The translations under genes were made by a program, and so were the position numbers. From Rhyacichthys aspro (Eukaryota; Chordata; Actinopteri; Gobiiformes; Rhyacichthyidae), in NCBI GenBank assembly GCA_036850595.1, contig CM072163.1, forward strand, positions 13,416,639-13,480,638: DNA of 64,000 bases. Direction: 5' to 3'. A model generated the notes under the pieces. The model was not told the DNA's origin. It was given only the letters and a program-made list of their open reading frames with translations, and did not search any database. How positions within the stretch are numbered: position 1 is the first letter of the stretch; the number at the start of each line of letters is the position of its first letter. This document shows, one piece after another, positions 51,601 through 61,575 of this stretch.

Positions 51601-52318
51601 AAACTAACATGCGTCCCTTTGAAATGCAAAACAGTAGCTATATAAAATATCTACAGGGCTGTGGAGATACAAAAATGTGATTGTGACACAGCCAACACAC
51701 AGTTACAATCAAAATACTTTCACATTCTCTAATTTGGCAATCTACAGTATCGACATCGGAACTCTTGTTGATGCTACATACAAAATGAATCCAAAGTATA
51801 AAAAGTACATTACAGTCAAGTGCTTTTACAAGTGACCACCAGTTTGTCTGCATTTGGCACTTATCCTACTAACAACGCAATGGAAATGAATTCCCATCAT
51901 TCTGGGACAAATACTAAACGACTGCAAACAGAGGAGAGGTTTTAAAGGTGGTCAGTGGAATTCTGCATAGTCTATATCCATTCAGCAAGAAATTCTCAAA
52001 AAAAACAACAACGCAGAAAGCAGGATAGCCATGTGTAGATATAGCCTGTAGATACTGTATCACACTTAATATATTGGGTTAGTTCTTTTCATGTTTCACA
52101 CACACTCATGCAAACAATTGGGATTTTCAACTCAAGATACAAAGAAAACTTTAGTTAGGTTGTTCTTTTATGTTTGTCAGAAGTAGAAACTGATTGCACT
52201 TTGTCTAATCTGTAGTTCACTGTCTTTAAGAGCATAAATGCTGAAATAACATTCGTTTTCTACATTATGTCAACAAGGGAAAAAAATACAATCTAGTCAG
52301 ACCACCTATTTTTGACCA
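45664..52318. other. slc50a1-trim46 intergenic region, no gene
   Basis: 6.7 kb between convergent slc50a1 and trim46, beginning with the slc50a1 3'UTR. In human, DPM3 follows SLC50A1, but I find no DPM3-like frame on either strand here. A perfect DR1 element is at 50149-50161. Other short open frames have no family resemblance. Confidence 0.55.
50149..50161 (-). promoter_or_regulatory. DR1 nuclear-receptor element
   Basis: The minus strand reads AGGTCAGAGGTCA, two perfect half-sites with a one-base spacer, in the intergenic DNA between slc50a1 and trim46. Occupancy is unknown. Confidence 0.38.
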
Positions 52319-52324
52319 TTTATT
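52319..52324 (-). terminator. trim46 candidate polyadenylation signal
   Basis: AATAAA on the minus strand, 212 nt beyond the trim46 stop, in AT-rich sequence. It is the first canonical hexamer downstream, but longer 3'UTRs are possible. Confidence 0.5.
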
Positions 52325-52535
52325 GAAAAATATGAACCCAACTTTTTTGTTTGTGTGAATTTCAAGTATAGATGGCACACTAATTTGTTTGTGAATATCC
52401 TGAAAATTTGCTGAACAGTCATATTTAGCGATCAACCAAATATGTTGGATAAATTCAAGGCATTGTATTACCCATGTAGTAACATCCATCCCACACAAAC
52501 ATCACATTGGTGAGTGTATTGTGCCCATAAACCAC

Positions 52536-55500
52536 CTATTTTCCGAGGTTAGTTGCACGTGTCTGAATGGTGACTCTGCGCGGCGGTGGCTCCTCTATGC
52601 TCCGATTGGCCACCAGGTCCTGCAGCTGGAGAGCCCCTCCCCCAATGAAGCAAAAGGCGGGACACACAGGTGCCGAGCAGTCCAGGTGCCCCTCCCACAG
52701 TACTCGCAGAGAGTGGGCATCGTAGAAGGTGACACGTCCTTTGTCACAGTCCAGACAGACGCCGAGGCGGGGGGGCAGAGGAGCAGTCAGGCCATGTGAC
52801 AAGGAGCTGTGGCCGCTGCTGTGGGAGAGCACAGCCCCCTGGCTGTGACTGTCTGCCTGGCTCTGAGTGTGACTGTGCCCCTGAGGAAGCAGGATTTTCC
52901 CCATGCCCATAGTCAGAAAACAGAAGGGTGGCGAGTCCTGTCCGTCCTCTGCACCGCTGTCATGGCCGCTGTCCGGGTCACAACTGGGGAAAGTAATAGA
53001 AGGCAAAAAAAAAAATATAAAAGAATGACTATATCATAAGTAACATTTTACTGAAATCAGATGCAGTGTACATGTACAAAAGCACTTAAAAAGCAGTAAA
53101 TTATTAGAGAACAATGTTGGTAGATAAAGTAAAAAGTAGACGTATGTTTCATACTTCTTATATTAATTTGTGTAAATTGGAGACAGTGCAACATAAACAC
53201 ACATTTAAAGCACAGTTAGACACTATGCTTCTGAGATAATGTCATATATGATGTATGGCATAGATTATGAAATATTCAAAATATCATGTGTTAACAAATA
53301 CTTCAAAAAAGGACTCACAAAGTCCTCGACGGAACATAACCTTAAACTAAGTAGTTTGGTGTGTTTTCAGTAAGTTATTTTTGAGAGATGGTTACCGAGG
53401 GCTGGCTATGTCCTGAGGGAGGTGAAACCACTCCTGAAGCTTCGTTTCCTGTCCCACTCCCACCTGAGTGTCAGACAAAAGCACAGCACCTATTCAAGTA
53501 CAGCCTTGTCCAATTATCAGTTTGAGCTCTTATACCACCCACGTACCTTAACCAGGTAAGAACCTGGCTCCACTGAGCACGCCCAGTAGTGTCTGCCCTG
53601 AGTGACGGCCAAGTCTGCCACCAGCAGGTCAGAGGTCAAGTGACAGGAGGTGAGAGTGCGGTCTGCGGCCTGCAGCAGTGAGAGGCCTGGTACACTGCGA
53701 GCATAGGTCAGTCCTTTGCCCAGTGCCAAGCGATCAGCGTGCAGCCCCCAACGAGAGTCCAGAGAGAAACTCAAAACTGAGAGCACACCAGAGACACCAC
53801 AGAACAGGAGAAGAGTTTTGGAAAAGGCACAGGAAATGAGAAGTCATGAGAAATACAGGTCTAAACACATCAACTACTGAAACAAGTTATAACAAACATA
53901 ATGTAACAAAGGAACAGTGAGGTGCAGGGAGTTCACGGTATATAGGAGAACAGATGGCCAAATAAATTAGACTGGTAAAAACGTAAAGAACATAAAGGGA
54001 TAGAAAATATAGAGAGAAAACAGTAGGCAAAGGCACTATGGAAGCCATTACTATATTAGGTCTTACATTCGGACAGTAAAAAGAATAAACCCATAAAAGG
54101 ATAAACGTTAGTTTTAAGCAATTCTGTGTCATGACAGTATTCTCCCACAAACATAAACTCATTAAGTGGCCTTGTTTTCACTGAGTTCACTGAGTCATAG
54201 CAAACAACAGTTCTGTTGGCCCTAGAGACAGCCAAGAGTACGTGCGGAGCTCAAATTTAGTTCAAACTATTATTTGTGTGAGAGTAATAAGGTGTCTAAT
54301 GAAAAAGAAACCACTGAAGTAACTTTTAATTTACAGATAGCCATGCAAATATAAAAAATAGCACTTGCCTATCAGAAAGAAAACAGTAGTCACTCCAAAC
54401 TATCTAGTTTGAACAGCCTTGACAGTCCGAAAAATTTCTGCTCAGATATCTATAATAAACATACTAACATGGCATATACAGCAATGGAAACTGCTATTTC
54501 GTCATAGATTTTCTAGGATATTTAAGAAAATCTTGAAAAAAAATTACACAAACACCCCTTCTTAACCTTGAGCTATTAAACAATGACTTCATCTAGTGAT
54601 GAGTGTTGGGCTGAGTGTAACAGGGACATCTCACCAGGTGCAGGAGGAGTGTGGAGGTAAACCTCTTCACTATAGTCTCCAAAGCCTGCCTTGTTGCATC
54701 CTCTCACCCTGAGCACGTACACACTGTCCATCTGCGGCCGTTCAATCACAGCTGTGGTACCTCTCACTTCATCGAGACGTTGCCATGACACAGCGGCATT
54801 GGGAGACCTCATGCCGCCCCATGTTGCTCCAGTTGCTCCGGAGCGTCGCTGGTATTCGACAGAAAAATGCCAAGCCGGGGCCGAGTCCTGAGGGAGGCGC
54901 CAGCACAGAAACAGCTGGTCATACGCTAATGTCTTCTGGGTGTCGATGACTGGAGCGAGTGGAGCTGTAGAAAAAAAAGTTCAACTGAAGATTACAATAA
55001 CTCAAATGAAAAATGACATAAAACAAAAACCAACCAACCCTGTATGAAGTTCAAACTTCTAATGAGCTTGGTCTCTCTGGACGCATCGAGGTGGAAGTGT
55101 CTAAAGGATGGATCAGCTGAGAGGGTAAAACATTGCAGGTTCTCTATGGCTTTCACCAGTCTACAATGAAAAATATAGGAAGACAAAATTCAGCATTTCA
55201 AATAGCATAAGACTTCAATCTTATGCTAGAACTGCATGATTTCAGGAAGACAAACATCATTACAATAAATCAGGAGAATGTATATTTGTAAAGATTTTTG
55301 CTTGCATGCTTCCAATCCACTTGCCTGTTGTGCGTGACTCTGGCAGCCTGTACAAAGCATGGTGGATCTGTCTCTTTAAGCAGCTCTTGGGTGTAAGCCA
55401 TCAGACCTCCATGCTCCTGCAGGCTTCGCCTCCCTGACACCTGGCAGGACAAGGCCTCCTCCTTCCTGCTGCGGGTCCCTTCCAGCGCCAGAACCAGAGC

Positions 55501-58500
55501 TCCCTGACGCTCTGCTACTGCTGCTCCCAGATCTCTGATGCTTTGCATCAGATGCTGCATCGCCACAGCACTGTTGGCCTGCACAGTAATGTGGCACATC
55601 AGGTGGAGCAACCCACAGAGACATTATTCAGCATTTCTCCAACTAATACAAGATAAGCATCCTGTCCCAGGCCTGTGAGGTCTCAGGCTCTGATTACAGC
55701 ACAGTTTTTATAGCTGTGGTTATAGTAGATGACAACTTCTAGCAAAACACAACATGAAATATTAAAGAGACAAATCTGTGTTGAACCAGCTCATCTATCC
55801 AAGAAAAGAGACTGTGTGAATGTGTAAATTAAAATTAGTAAGTAATTTTCTTGATTACACCAACCAAATAAACAAATATGGTTATATAATATTTATGCTC
55901 TATATAAAATTATGTTAATTTGTTTGACATCAAGAATTACCAAAAAGCAGTGGCTACTTTTCCAGTTAGAGCATCCTTTTACATCCTACTAATATTCAAT
56001 AGTCTATTTTAGGTTGTGAAACAAAAATAACATGTTGTTGCACATACAGTAACATACAGACAGATAAATATTTACTTTAAATATTAGTGATATAAGTGCA
56101 TTCAAAAATATTTCACCTCCATCTGTTTGATAGCAGCCTCAAGCTGAGCTAATTGGCCCTTTATTATCTCTTGGTTTGACAAAATGAAGTTGACTTGCTT
56201 GGTGACTTTGTCCTGGAAAGCAAAAGTGTATATGTTACAGCTGCTGGCTTTAGTCTTAACATGATAAATATAAGGACAATATACTTACTTTGAGGACTTG
56301 GTAGACGTCTGCCATAAGCAGCACTTTGTGTCCATGATGGACACGACGGAGTTTACAATACTGACACAGTAACTTCTGGCAGTTACGACAGTACCACTGC
56401 AGTCTCTCCTGCTCGTGATCTGTGCACGTCAGAACCTAGAGCACAAAGAAGATCAGAGCCCGGTGTGAGCAGAAATGAATCTGTAGTAACATTCAGAACA
56501 CAAAATCAGACTCACCTTTGGTCGGAAGTTGTTTGTTGGTAATATGTGCTCATGCTTGGCTCGAGGAGTACCCCATGGATGGTAGAGTTTAAAACATTCA
56601 TTGCAGAAATTAGTCTTACAGTCAGCACATCCCTTCGTAGCTTCCAAAGACTGAGGAGGCTTACAGAAGCCACACATGATGGCAACACTCCCCAGGCTTA
56701 TAGTGTGCCTGTACCTAAAGGGCGTGCAATGTTATATTGAGATAAAATGCAGCTTTGAGGTCATTTTGCAAGAGACCTGTAAACCTAAAAATGGGAAGAC
56801 TGAGCTCATTTAAGTTTGTCCTGCTTTCCTTTCAGTAGTTATGAGTTCAACTCTTTAACTGCCTGACCTGAATACATCACCAACAGCTGCCCTGTTAGTG
56901 CATCCTGTAAAACATGCATCATCACAACTTTGTGACCTGTTCAACAAAACCACTGCCTGAGGAGGGAACAGCTGCACCTGTGAAACTGCAGCCTGTAGAC
57001 TATTAAACATTTTATCAATCTATATCTTCAAACATTTATTTACTTTATTTAAATTGAGCTTTATGGCAGACATGAATCTTCAACTTGCTCTAAAGCTTTA
57101 GCCTTATATCAGTATTACAGTGCTTCGCTGCCTTTGGTACAGTATTCTCTATGCACTACTGTAGTGACTGAGGCCTTTGTAACCCTCCTTGTCCATGACC
57201 AAATAAAATACTTCAGAGAGAGGCCTTTGAAAAGTAGTCTTACAACAAGTTTCAAGAGTAAGGCCAATGTTAAATACCACAACACTGTTAATACTGTACC
57301 TTTCCACAATGCGCTCGAGAGTGAGGTTACGGAGGCACTCTGTCAGGCCCCTTTGCCCTAGCTCCACATCTTGCTGACAGGAAGGACATGGGAACAGCAT
57401 GGGGGGTGGAGTGTCCTTCCTCCGATGCCCTGGGTATGTTCCACACACTGGGAGGAGGTCAGAGGAGTAGATGAAGGAGTGAAAAATGGAGAAAAGTGCA
57501 TAATGGGTATAAAATAAGCAAACAAGATCCTCATTAAGGGGTAAATAACAGATTTGTCCCTTAAAAGGTGCATGTATAGGTCAGATCCCACAGCACACCA
57601 TGCAACATTACTCGACAGATGCTCAGTGCCCTTTCTACTTTCTTGGCTGCCTCTGTATCCCTTGCTCTGTATTGACTTAAATAAGTCATGAGATTAATGC
57701 GTGAGCTCTGGAAGAACTGGTGTGTCAGCTAGACCACACAGACAAGGCTGACAACATTAGGCAACACATTTTCGCAGTTATTAAACGATGATGCAACTCT
57801 GTGAGATCATGCAGTTATTTTTCATACAGAGTAGAAATCTGAGTTTGACAATGACACCTTTATCTGCAAAAACATACCTGTTCTGAGAATGTGGTCCAGA
57901 CGGTCTGGCGTCCTGGGTGGGGGTCTGCGTGTCTGACGAGGGGAGCGTGTGTTGGGTGTGGAGGCTGGAGATAGGGGTTCAGGTGGCAGATCTGGAGGAG
58001 GATAGCCTCTTTGTACTAACACGTCAGCTGCACACAGAAGGCACACGCTGTGCTGGCATGGTAAAAGGATGGGCTGCTTCACTATCCCATCACACACCGG
58101 ACAGTGCAGCTCCTTCTCCATGCTCTTCATGCTTGACTGGGATGAGAGAAAAATGATTAAACTGAGAGAGAGTAGATAAGCCTAGAAACATCATGCATAT
58201 GACATTGTTATTAATTAGTTCCTTTTCAGACTGGATTATATTATAAATTGAATATTTGTACATGTAGTACACCAATAAGTTCTGGCATAATAATAAAAAC
58301 AACCATTTTCGGTATACGTGGGTGTTTAATCAATACCGTAAAAGCTAGGCCTTGCTTTCACACAAAATAAAACGAGGCCTGGTCCAGCGTCCCAGCCTTG
58401 CATCCCGTCTCTATGACAACCTGCATCACCCCGGCTCTGTGGGCCGTCCATATGCAATGAAGCTAGCACATGCTTAATTTGAATGATTACATCCTATATC

Positions 58501-58795
58501 TTACTTTCTTTCACCCCTCGAACACTTAAAGGTCTCTTTTCATCTCTTGATCGGTCTGTCTACAATAAACAGACTTCTTTGACTTCAAAACGTTAGCAGG
58601 TTATCAAGAAGGAATTTCTTGCTAGCCTATATGCTACTGCAATCTGAAGGGAGTTCACATTTAACGGTGAAAAAATGTGTTCCAAAATGACACAAAGGGA
58701 CATCGTGGGATCTTAGGTTAAAATAAATCACGCTTGTTCATACGAACCAGTGCGTCCATGATAGAGGTAAATGCTTGTAATTCCGCTTCAGACAT
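52536..58795 (-). CDS. trim46: TRIM46 (RING/B-box/FN3/SPRY microtubule protein)
   Basis: C-I class TRIM protein; the mammalian orthologue bundles parallel microtubules at the axon initial segment. Exons (minus): 58795-58748 (provisional), 58136-57878, 57447-57300, 56714-56516, 56435-56289, 56212-56117, 55578-55325, 55160-55039, 54964-54635, 53776-53547, 53463-53396, 52983-52536 (stop); about 782 residues. In order: QAFTSIMDAL leader; RING starting HCPVCDG and ending CPSC (residues 28-126) with a long Pro-rich insert; B-box 1 (CGFCKPPQSLEATKGC); B-box 2 (CTDHEQ…CQYCKLRRVHHGH, residues 222-260); coiled coil (268-385); COS box (SFRHFHLDASRETKLI); FN3 (VIDTQKTLAYDQLFLCW…VRGCNKAGFGDYSEE); SPRY (FSLDSRWG…AVTQGRHYWAC…CFIGGGALQLQ). 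From exon 2 on, all phases close. The intron after 55325 has a GC donor. The exon 1 junction is uncertain. Confidence 0.94.
58748..58795 (-). other. trim46: trim46 first coding exon (provisional end)
   Basis: Codes MSEAELQAFTSIMDALVR, matching the TRIM46 N-terminus (QTFTSIMDALVR in human). Two donors are possible. GTTCGT after CTG (exon end 58748) is phase 0 and joins in frame to exon 2 at 58136, but drops VR. GTATGA after GTTC is a comparable site but phase 1, and fits no nearby acceptor. A missed micro-exon would also explain this. Confidence 0.6.
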
Positions 58796-59083
58796 GCCTT
58801 CGGTGGGTAGTACGCTGTTGACTCCTCTCTGCACAAAATAGGCTATGTTAGAGGGATTTAGATGCTGACCCTAGTCTTCACAAACTGGGGAATCCTGGCC
58901 CGGAGATGTAAGCACAACGGACAGGACAATGTGAGCGGAAGGCAGGGAGACCTGCTGTTGCTGCTGCGTCCACGCCGTTTTGTGTCGTCTGCCTTTACAA
59001 CATAGGCCGTGGACCCCTGGAATGGAGGCGGGATTTGGGACCTGAAATAAATACCATGTTGATTAAAAAAAATGAATAAGTAA

Positions 59084-59246
59084 AAAAAAACAAAAAAAAA
59101 CTCTACGTTTTATCAAAATGTTTTATTGCCATGTTAGAATTTCACATCAACATATTATATAATTTTGATTCAAGTACTTTTTGAATCTAGAATTTTTTGT
59201 AAAAAAAAAATTAAAATGATAAAAAAACAAAAAAAAACAAAAAACC
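59084..59246 (+). repeat. A-rich low-complexity sequence
   Basis: Several A runs (aaaaaaaaac, aaaaaaaaaatt, aaaaaaacaaaaaaaaac) surround AT-rich sequence between trim46 and tmem107. There is no gene. Confidence 0.6.
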
Positions 59247-59440
59247 TTATATGGCCACCTGCACTAAAAAAACCACATGTAAAATGTTAGTAGTTATTTG
59301 TGGCCCAGTTTCCGATGTCGCCAGTAGATGGGAGTATTGTATTGTGATCCTTAAGTCCGCTCCCAAATTTGTCCGTGTCCGGAACCAAATCTAAAAAACG
59401 CCTTGAACCGGTCAGTGATAAAGGATGCACTTAGCTCGTG

Positions 59441-59454
59441 GTTGTTGTAGCAAC
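59441..59454 (+). promoter_or_regulatory. RFX X-box candidate of tmem107
   Basis: GTTGTTGTAGCAAC: the right half-site (RGYAAC) is perfect and the left half keeps GTTG but has TT for CC. It is 229 bp before the tmem107 ATG. TMEM107 is a ciliary gene, a class often controlled by RFX factors through X-boxes, which raises the prior. A further GCAAC follows at 59461. Confidence 0.42.
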
Positions 59455-59682
59455 CGCCTCGCAACGACGCTAGGCTAAAAATTCAACATGCCATCTTTTT
59501 GTGCGTAAAAAACAGTAGCTTATCTTTACGTTAACATGAATTGTTCTGACGTCTAATAACAGCGTTTTTTGTGTCTCTCTGTTTGTTTTGGTATTAATTA
59601 TCGCGTCTTTCAATAAGCTCCAGATTTTGCTAACTGTACTTTAGCGTTACGGCTCCAAAATAAAAAATAAAATTGTAATAAC

Positions 59683-61036
59683 ATGTCGGCTTTAAGCAGC
59701 CTTGTTCCAGCACGCTTCCTTACCCTCATAGCCCACCTGGTCATCGTTATCACTATCTTTTGGTCCAGGGTAAGTAGCAAATGTTACAAAGTCTTCAAAC
59801 ATTTAAGTGTAAGTCAGTTCTAAAAACACAACAACTTACATAAACTAAAAACATAACATTTGATTTTGACACTTTTTTCTTCTTTTCAATAACTTCATTT
59901 CAATCAAATATGGTTGTGGATGCAATTCTTTGCTGCGAAGTGGTTTGAAGTTAAATGTAGTTGAGGATGCCATGATGATGATGTAATAATTTTAACATCA
60001 CATAAATTATGATATTTGCTGCATATAGTCCACTGAGTTCAAATGTGTTATTTGCAGGAAAATAACGTAAAGGCATCCCTGCCTTTGGAGTACACAAACG
60101 AAGAATATGATGATGAAGACAAACGGTAAGAGGATGATAAATATTAGCACACATTAATGTACCCTCAGTACTATCATGTGTTTGTTTTCCAGGTTGGTGG
60201 TGGCTCTGGCAGTCACTCTTGGGCTCTTTGCTGTGGAGTTGGCTGGTTTCTTCTCAGGAGTGTCCATGTTCAACTGCAGTCAGGGTCTCCTGTGTATCCT
60301 TACTCCGCAAATTAAGCTGCATATGTTTTGTAAAATGTGTTCTGTCTTGTGGTTAAAAAAGAAACAATTTTAAGGATATTTAATTATTACAGCTGTAACA
60401 CAGCCTAGAGTTCTGCTTTATTTCCATGACTCTAAACATCTGTATTTGGGGTTTTACCATCATAGCAACAGGAGTTCATGCCAGTGCATCAGTGGCTCTT
60501 CTTTTTTTTCTTTTTGAGCAGTGGGAGTGTAGCATCTACTGGTGGATCCTTGCCATTTGCAGGTTGGTAAAGATGGTGTATAGTGAAGTTTCCAATATTG
60601 GTTGTTTTTCCTGACAGATCTCTCAACCAGCACTGGCTGTCCACTGCAGTGCATCCGTCTCCTTATCTTTTTTTGTGTTTGAAAAGTGGGAATGCTGGAC
60701 GTACTGGGTTATATTTGCCTGCTGCAGGTGTGTGCATATGTATATTGACTTCTGTCCATGTAACATTTGAAGGAGACAGATTACTTCAAAAGTATGTCTA
60801 GACAGCTTGGTCCTCATCCAAGAAGCTTGTTTGACTTGTATCTCTGGCCCTGTAACAGAGAAAGATGCTATTTAGCTAAGGAATGTCAAACATGAAGTGT
60901 TTTTTATAAAATGTTATAATTTTCCACAGTGTAATGCTTCTGTCTGCTTTTCTTTTTCCCCTTTAGTGTGCTTCCTGCCCTTGTGGAGATTTCCCTGTTT
61001 ATTGCTGTTTTTGGACTTAAGAAAAAGGCATTATAA
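59683..61036 (+). CDS. tmem107: TMEM107, ciliary transition-zone protein
   Basis: Four-pass membrane protein of the MKS module at the ciliary transition zone, needed for ciliary gating and Hedgehog signalling. Exons are 59683-59769, 60058-60125, 60193-60293, then either 60466-60562 (4a) or 60631-60727 (4b), and 60967-61036 (TAA). Either choice gives 140 residues, the same as human. Hallmarks: SSLVPARFLTLIAHLVIVITIFWSR (first membrane segment), LPLEYTNEEYD (luminal loop), VTLGLFAVELAGFFSGVSMFN (second), the FExWEC segment from exon 4 (third), and LPALVEISLFIAVFGLKKK (fourth). All phases close with GT-AG introns. Exon 4b is closer to the mammalian sequence (HCSASV…WEC-TYW), so 4a looks like the derived copy. 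It is head-to-head with trim46. Fish also carry tmem107-like paralogues, so the exact paralogue name is not certain. Confidence 0.93.
60466..60562 (+). other. tmem107: tmem107 alternative exon 4a
   Basis: 97 nt, acceptor TCATAG, donor GTTGGT (weak). Encodes STGVHASASVALLFF…FEQWECSIYWW. Relative to 4b and human it has HA in place of HC, and replaces the T of TYW with I. The frame is open and phase-compatible with exons 3 and 5. Confidence 0.85.
60631..60727 (+). other. tmem107: tmem107 alternative exon 4b
   Basis: 97 nt, acceptor CAACCAG, donor GTGTGT. Encodes SLAVHCSASVSLSFF…FEKWECWTYWV. It shares 21 of 33 residues with 4a by my count and is nearer to the mammalian exon. Phase is identical to 4a. 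Confidence 0.88.
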
Positions 61037-61232
61037 ACAGCTATTATAGATGGCAGTACTATCAGTGGAGCATCAATGAATGGTTTCAATCAACTTTCTG
61101 CAGTTTCTCCAAAAGTCAGTTGTATTCTACAACAACATGAAATTTTAGTTTGGTCAATGAAAAGCTTCTATATCTGTTGTGATGTATTGTAAATAACACT
61201 GTAACCACAACGTCTTTTTGAGTTGTTTTTCA

Positions 61233-61238
61233 AATAAA
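61233..61238 (+). terminator. tmem107 polyadenylation signal
   Basis: AATAAA about 197 nt after the tmem107 stop, followed by T/GT-rich sequence (ttttgtagtt, tgtatgtctggtttt). It fits a short 3'UTR that ends before the krtcap2 promoter. Confidence 0.72.
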
Positions 61239-61427
61239 ATTACATTTTGTAGTTTAAAGTAAAACAGTGTATGTCTGGTTTTACAGCATATATTTAAATT
61301 CATGGTAATTGCTCTAAACCTCGCAATGCAGGTTGAACCACACAAAATATTTATGTCCCTGAAACTGAAAAAAAACACGCATTGTAACCTAAAACAACGG
61401 GGGACAAGCAGTCATTGCAAATAACTT

Positions 61428-61461
61428 GTGGGACCAGTGCGGCTCCTCCCACTGGTCCCAC
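61428..61461. promoter_or_regulatory. 12-bp perfect inverted repeat, krtcap2 promoter
   Basis: GTGGGACCAGTG (61428-61439) and its exact reverse complement CACTGGTCCCAC (61450-61461) flank a 10-nt loop. The element lies about 115 bp before the krtcap2 start codon, between the tmem107 poly(A) site and krtcap2. It could bind a dimeric factor or form a hairpin in the krtcap2 5'UTR. Confidence 0.5.
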
Positions 61462-61575
61462 CAATTATTTGTTCCGTGTTGTTGGTTTTTAGTTCCTAGA
61501 GCCGGCAGCCATTATTTGGCTCCAAGAAGTAAAACCCGATTACCGTTTCTACAAGTTGTCTTTTGGTACAAAATA

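Larger units (their letters stand above)
58796..59682. promoter_or_regulatory. trim46/tmem107 divergent promoter region
   Basis: The two start codons are 887 bp apart, head to head. The part near trim46 and the part near tmem107 (59300-59480) are GC-richer, while 59080-59280 is A-rich simple sequence (runs of A broken by C and T). An RFX-type X-box candidate lies at 59441-59454. Whether one bidirectional promoter or two separate promoters are used cannot be told. Confidence 0.5.

Noticed and set aside
45664..52318. Expected dpm3 gene
   Set aside because: Searched both strands for a roughly 90-residue two-helix protein with a coiled C-terminus; none found.
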